Under the pieces are notes generated by a model that saw only the letters and a list, made by a program, of their open reading frames with translations, did not search any database and had not been told where the DNA came from. Made by a program: the position numbers and the translations under genes. From Nitrospirota bacterium (GTDB lineage Bacteria > Nitrospirota > Nitrospiria > Nitrospirales > Nitrospiraceae), in NCBI GenBank assembly GCA_016195505.1, contig JACPZN010000259.1:1-8597 (forward strand): a stretch of DNA of 8,597 nt, in the 5' to 3' direction. This document shows, one piece after another, positions 5,883 through 8,597 of the stretch; the first letter of the stretch is position 1, and each line of letters starts with the position of its first letter.

Positions 5883-6566
5883 ATGACTCACCCATTACTC
5901 ATTGACACGGAGACGCTACAGAAGAGCTTGGGTCAACCGGGCCTTGTCATCATCGACGTGCGCGGTAAAGCGGCGTACGAATTCGGAGGGCATATTCCCG
6001 GTGCCGTGCACTCAACCTGGCATGAGTACAGCGATCCGAATGCTATTCCGAAGGGACTGCTGAACCAGGATCTCAGCCAGATCGAGCAGATTCTTCGGCG
6101 GCTTGGGATCAACCAAGACAGCGATGTGGTCATTTACTCGAACCCATTCGACAACTGGGGCGATGAAGGGCGGATGTTCTGGATGCTGGAGTATCTGGGC
6201 CACAAGAATCTGCGCATTCTCGACGGCGGGTGGGTCAAATGGACAGCGGAGAAGCGGCCGTTCGAACATGGCCGCGTGTCGCCTGCAGCGGGAAACTTCA
6301 AAGCTCAGCCGATGCAGACCCTTGTGATTTCAAAGGATGACCTCAAGCTCGTCGTGCGGACCCCGCATCCCCAGACGGCCATTCTCGATGCACGAAGCCT
6401 TGAAGAGTACCTGGGGAAAGAAATATCCGGCATTCCACGGGATCGTGGTGGGAGTGGAGTCGAGACTTCGCCTGTCCGGTCGAAAAAGATTTTCAAGGAC
6501 TGCAGAAGTTCCTCGGATTCGACCGGACCACCAGGCCTTCTTGACAGGCTGCGGATCGCTGTGTAA
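5883..6566 (+). pseudogene. Two-domain rhodanese (thiosulfate sulfurtransferase-like), internally deleted and frameshifted
   Basis: The ORF starts at ATG 5883 with AAGGA (5873-5877) 5 nt upstream and would give 227 residues. Residues 1-150 are a good N-terminal rhodanese domain: LVIIDVRG, GGHIPGAVH (36-43), VVIYSNPFDNWG and RILDGGWVKW. Its active-site position is Ser (YSN), as in the non-catalytic first domain of such enzymes. The second domain starts normally (VISKDDLK..., AILDARSLEEYLGKEISG, about 148-183) and then stops matching anything. From 6431 a different frame encodes the expected family C-terminus (GSWWEWSRDFACPVEKDF). Intact two-domain enzymes are about 280 residues, so roughly 60-70 residues, including the RGGHIPGA-like repeat and the catalytic Cys loop, are missing. 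Residues 184-227 are frameshift read-through. Sulfur transfer by the second domain is therefore not possible. It is 30 nt after the cytochrome and probably cotranscribed. An assembly error at this point is an alternative. Confidence 0.8.
6431..6544 (+). pseudogene. Out-of-frame C-terminal remnant of the rhodanese
   Basis: This frame reads HSTGSWWEWSRDFACPVEK and on through KFLGFDRTTRPS to a TGA at 6542-6544. The GSWWEWSRD...PVEK signature is the usual end of two-domain thiosulfate sulfurtransferases. It is offset from the 5883 frame, so it is not translated as part of the ORF. It marks the far side of the deletion junction, which lies at about 6428-6442. Confidence 0.75.
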
Positions 6567-6569
6567 GGT
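6541..6569 (+). promoter_or_regulatory. Promoter candidate for the SmbP-like gene
   Basis: TTGACA (6541-6546) is a perfect -35, followed by a 17-nt spacer and TAAGGT (6564-6569), a weak -10 with three of six matches. A transcript would begin near 6576, about 54 nt ahead of the ATG, and pass the palindrome GTGAATTCAC (6568-6577) at its edge. The -10 is poor, so read-through from the upstream genes is equally possible. Confidence 0.28.
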
Positions 6570-6617
6570 GAATTCACGATTAATCACGATCTTTTCGATT
6601 AGCGAATTCTAACCATA

Positions 6618-6624
6618 GAGGAGG
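6618..6624 (+). promoter_or_regulatory. Very strong ribosome binding site of the SmbP-like gene
   Basis: GAGGAGG lies 5 nt before the ATG at 6630. It is the best SD match in the window, suggesting the His-rich protein is made in large amounts. Confidence 0.7.
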
Positions 6625-6629
6625 AAAAG

Positions 6630-6992
6630 ATGACCATCAATATCCGTCGCAGTGCACTTGCGGTGATTGCGGTTGGCGCGCTTGTTGGTTGCCCGCTGTT
6701 CAGTGGGCTCGCCCTGGCCGGTGCTCCACCCAGTGTCAACAAGCATGTTAGTGAAGCGGTCGAACACGCTAAAGAAGCTGCTGCACACGGGAAGCAGGGG
6801 CACGCCGACGCCCTCGTGAAACATGCCGAAGGCGCTCTGAAGCATGCTGAAGCCGCAGGCATGAAGAACCCACATTTGGATGAGGGGATCAAGCACCTCA
6901 AGGAAGCCATCGAGCATGGCAAGGCGGGACATGCTGATGTTGCGACCCAGCACGCCGAAAGCGCCGTGACGCATCTGGCCGAAGTGAAGTAA
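6630..6992 (+). CDS. His-rich small metal-binding protein, SmbP-like, exported
   Basis: The 120-residue precursor has a basic start (MTINIRRS), a hydrophobic core and a likely signal peptidase I site at LALA-GA (after residue 30) or AGA-PP. The mature part is helical and holds 12 His at 39, 46, 53, 58, 65, 72 and 82, 89, 96, 101, 108, 115: six His repeated exactly 43 residues later. Within each unit the His are mostly 7 residues apart, so they line one side of the helix. This is the pattern of SmbP, a periplasmic copper/metal-binding protein described in Nitrosomonas europaea, and a role in metal binding, buffering or detoxification is inferred. There is no Cys in the mature part; C21 is in the leader and could be a lipobox (LVGC), though the long hydrophobic stretch after it makes that less likely. 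It is followed by a terminator. Confidence 0.85.
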   Translation: MTINIRRSALAVIAVGALVGCPLFSGLALAGAPPSVNKHVSEAVEHAKEAAAHGKQGHADALVKHAEGALKHAEAAGMKNPHLDEGIKHLKEAIEHGKAGHADVATQHAESAVTHLAEVK

Positions 6993-7014
6993 GGCACAAG
7001 AGGAAACAGCCGAC

Positions 7015-7042
7015 AGCCATTAGCTGATGGCTTGTTGTTTTT
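7015..7042 (+). terminator. Intrinsic terminator after the SmbP-like gene
   Basis: AGCCAT (7015-7020), a 6-nt loop TAGCTG and ATGGCT (7027-7032) form a stem, followed by the T-rich run TGTTGTTTTT (7033-7042). It starts 22 nt after the SmbP stop. The stem is an inverted copy of the repeat at 5785-5803, so a dispersed repeat appears to serve as terminator. Confidence 0.7.
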
Positions 7043-7076
7043 AGAACGGGCAGGGGACAACAACCCTGCCCGTTCT
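7043..7076 (+). terminator. Second long hairpin, 13-bp perfect stem
   Basis: AGAACGGGCAGGG (7043-7055) pairs completely with CCCTGCCCGTTCT (7064-7076) around the 8-nt loop GACAACAA. It begins directly after the T-run of the first terminator. Only TT follows, so it may be a back-up terminator, a transcript-end stabiliser or a leader element of the nitrilase gene that starts 15 nt later. Confidence 0.55.
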
Positions 7077-7086
7077 TGCATGAAGT

Positions 7087-7092
7087 AGGTGA
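7087..7092 (+). promoter_or_regulatory. Ribosome binding site near the nitrilase start
   Basis: AGGTGA is fully complementary to the 16S 3' end and sits 5 nt before a GTG at 7098, but overlaps the ATG at 7092. It therefore favours GTG 7098 as the true start, two codons inside the annotated one. Confidence 0.4.
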
Positions 7093-7889
7093 TGCCTGTG
7101 CGAGTCGGGTTCTACCAATACGATCCACAATTTGGTGAAGTTGCTAAGAATCTCGATGTCGTCACGGGCAAGTTGGACCAAGCAGACGCTGATCTCATCG
7201 TGCTGCCAGAACTCTTCGCGTCAGGGTATCAGTTCGTTTCGCAGGAAGAGGTACAGCGGCTCGCCGAACCGGTTCCTGACGGCCCGACTGTGCATCGCTT
7301 GATGGAGGTTGCCAAACGGCGACGGATGCACGTCGTGGCCGGCCTTCCGGAGATAGCCGGCTTGCACTGTTACAATTCCGCCGTCGTCGTGGGGCCGACA
7401 GGGTTCCTCGGCTGCTATCGCAAGACACACCTCTTTTATGAAGAGACGCTGTTCTTCACGCCGGGCGATTCTGGATTCCAGGTTTGGGATATTGGGCCGG
7501 CGAAGATCGGTGTGATGATTTGTTTCGATTGGTATTATCCGGAAGCAGCCCGCTCGTTGGCCGTGCAAGGGGCCGACATTATCTGCCATCCGTCCAATCT
7601 CATCTTGCCGAATTGCCCAGACTCCATGCCGGTGCGGTGTCTTGAGAATCGGATCTTTGCCATTACATGCAATCGCATCGGCAGCGAAGCTCGCGGGGGG
7701 AAAGATCGACTAACATACATCGGCCACAGTGAAGTTGTCACGCCCAAGGGAGTGATTCAATATAGAGCTTCTGGTGACCAGGAAGATTTCTCGATTGTCG
7801 ACATTGATCCGGCCGAAGCTCGAAACAAAAGTCTGAATCGCTACAACGATCTGCTTCGTGACCGCCGGTCCACCCTCTACAAGGTGTAA
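7092..7889 (+). CDS. Carbon-nitrogen hydrolase (nitrilase superfamily)
   Basis: The 265-residue soluble enzyme has the complete nitrilase catalytic triad: E40 in LIVLPELFASGY, K111 in CYRKTHLF and the nucleophile C144 in VGVMICFDWYYPEAAR (numbering from ATG 7092). The superfamily hydrolyses nitriles, amides or carbamoyl groups. The sequence layout, including the GDSGFQVWDIG segment and the C-terminal ARNKSLNRYNDLLRDRR, closely resembles from memory the 262-residue Pyrococcus nitrilase (PH0642/PaNit type), which acts on small aliphatic dinitriles; omega-amidase or carbamoyl amidase activity is an alternative. Start choice is uncertain: GTG 7089, ATG 7092, or GTG 7098, which has the best SD spacing and would give 263 aa. 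It is separated from SmbP by two hairpins, so it probably has its own promoter, which I could not identify. It is 73 nt upstream of yqgE. Confidence 0.88.
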   Translation: MPVRVGFYQYDPQFGEVAKNLDVVTGKLDQADADLIVLPELFASGYQFVSQEEVQRLAEPVPDGPTVHRLMEVAKRRRMHVVAGLPEIAGLHCYNSAVVVGPTGFLGCYRKTHLFYEETLFFTPGDSGFQVWDIGPAKIGVMICFDWYYPEAARSLAVQGADIICHPSNLILPNCPDSMPVRCLENRIFAITCNRIGSEARGGKDRLTYIGHSEVVTPKGVIQYRASGDQEDFSIVDIDPAEARNKSLNRYNDLLRDRRSTLYKV

Positions 7890-7950
7890 TACCCTATTTA
7901 ATCTCCGTGGTGGGTTAACCGCGACGCTTGCGCGACGACAGCAAGCACGG

Positions 7951-7955
7951 TAGGA
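7951..7955 (+). promoter_or_regulatory. Ribosome binding site that sets the YqgE start
   Basis: TAGGA lies 7 nt before ATG 7963. A TTG at 7957 would overlap the spacer and has no SD, so it is rejected. A small GCTTGC/GCAAGC hairpin (7926-7931 with 7941-7946) precedes it without a T-run. Confidence 0.45.
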
Positions 7956-7962
7956 TTTGCTC

Positions 7963-8523
7963 ATGGATATCCAACTCGGCAAAGGAATCTTTCTCATCGC
8001 GGCTCCGAGTCTACGTGACCCGAACTTCCGCCAGACTGTTGTGTTACTCTGCGAGCATGGGCCGGAGGGTGCGCTCGGTGTTGTCGTGAATCGACCCACT
8101 GCCATGTCTATTTCAGAGGCCTTGCCGCAGGTCCCGATCATCGAAGGCTCCAGCCATGTGCTCTACGCCGGCGGTCCTGTGCAGACAAACCAGGTCATGT
8201 TGCTTTACAGGGGCGACGAGTTTCCGGAGAACGCCCACTACGTGTTTGACGGGGTGTGTCTTGGCGGCGACATGGGCATGGTCGAGCGCATACTGACCGG
8301 TGCGGGCACAAAAGAATCCTTCCGCGCATATCTAGGCTATTCAGGATGGGGACCCGGCCAGTTGGAAAACGAGATGAAAACCGGCTCGTGGATTACGTTG
8401 CCCGCTGACCCTAAGCTGGTGTTTGAGAAAGATCCTACGCGGGTTTGGGGGGATATACTGCTCACCCTCGGCGACGCCTACAAGCCCTACGCAGAGATGC
8501 CGTTTGATCCATCCTGCAATTGA
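7963..8523 (+). CDS. yqgE: YqgE/AlgH family protein
   Basis: The 186-residue product matches the YqgE/AlgH (DUF179, UPF0301) family over its whole length: LGKGIFLIAAPSLRDPNF (residues 5-22) followed by TVVLLCEHG, GALGVVVNRP, the glycine-rich LYAGGPV, and the C-terminal signature YLGYSGWGPGQLENEMKTGSW. The family is widespread in Proteobacteria and other Gram-negatives. Its biochemical role is not settled; AlgH was linked genetically to alginate regulation, and in many genomes yqgE neighbours ruvX/yqgF, which is not visible here. No signal peptide or membrane segment, so cytoplasmic. Length is normal (about 185-190). It follows the nitrilase on the same strand by 73 nt, and a shared transcript is possible but not shown. 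Confidence 0.93.
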   Translation: MDIQLGKGIFLIAAPSLRDPNFRQTVVLLCEHGPEGALGVVVNRPTAMSISEALPQVPIIEGSSHVLYAGGPVQTNQVMLLYRGDEFPENAHYVFDGVCLGGDMGMVERILTGAGTKESFRAYLGYSGWGPGQLENEMKTGSWITLPADPKLVFEKDPTRVWGDILLTLGDAYKPYAEMPFDPSCN

Positions 8524-8578
8524 TTGCACAGTTTTCATGGAATTGACTGCTCGACATCGCCATTGAAGCCTCCTGCGC

Positions 8579-8597
8579 GGGGTGTTACCCTCACCCC
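8579..8597. other. Hairpin at the right edge of the window
   Basis: GGGGTG (8579-8584) and CACCCC (8592-8597) form a 6-bp stem with loop TTACCCT. It lies 55 nt after the yqgE stop and may be the start of a terminator, but the window ends before any T-run. Nothing else is seen in 8524-8578. Confidence 0.3.

Noticed and set aside
6599..7081. 160-aa Cys/Ala-rich reading on the minus strand
   Set aside because: It is the antisense of the His/Ala-rich SmbP gene, whose CAT-GC codons read as Cys/Ala/Met in reverse; it also crosses both hairpins.

Overview
The window looks like an ordinary chromosomal stretch of a GC-rich Gram-negative bacterium, most likely Nitrospira or a relative (Nitrospirota). 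This is inference, not proof. It rests on a His-rich SmbP-type periplasmic protein (family first described in a nitrifier), a membrane-anchored pentaheme cytochrome c, a YqgE/AlgH protein, and short 7-nt-period repeats of the kind I associate with Nitrospira chromosomes. I see no rRNA, tRNA, CRISPR array, transposase or prophage gene.

Layout. 1-1042 (minus): N-terminal 347 codons of an oligoendopeptidase F-type M3 metallopeptidase, running off the left edge before its HEXXH site. 1043-1195: divergent regulatory region with a promoter candidate on each strand. 1196-1528 (plus): small unknown protein. 1625-2473 (plus): uncharacterised protein with a PD-(D/E)XK-nuclease-like core whose lysine is replaced. 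2537-3444 (minus): two coupled genes, a small TPR protein followed by a CDA-fold nucleoside/guanine deaminase, joined by a GTGA overlap. 3445-3621: divergent intergenic region with a 15-nt inverted repeat built from GTGACGA heptamers.

From 3622 everything is on the plus strand. A class II-type histone deacetylase-like (acetoin utilization/acetylpolyamine deacetylase-like) enzyme overlaps by ATGA a five-heme cytochrome c with a C-terminal beta-rich domain. A two-domain rhodanese follows 30 nt later; it has lost the centre of its second domain, including the catalytic-loop region, and its real C-terminus survives only out of frame. Next is a strongly translated His-rich SmbP-like protein made of two 43-residue units, closed by an intrinsic terminator and a second long hairpin. 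A nitrilase-superfamily hydrolase and a YqgE/AlgH protein complete the window.

How the genes may work together. HDAC-like enzyme, cytochrome and rhodanese appear to form one transcription unit, with SmbP either reading through or using its own promoter. The cytochrome and SmbP both act outside the cytoplasm, in electron transfer and metal binding; the deacetylase is cytoplasmic, so the tight coupling is unexpected. The most informative observations are the internally deleted rhodanese, the repeat-derived C-terminus of the cytochrome, and the exact internal duplication of SmbP. I do not see a clear new defence or mobile system.
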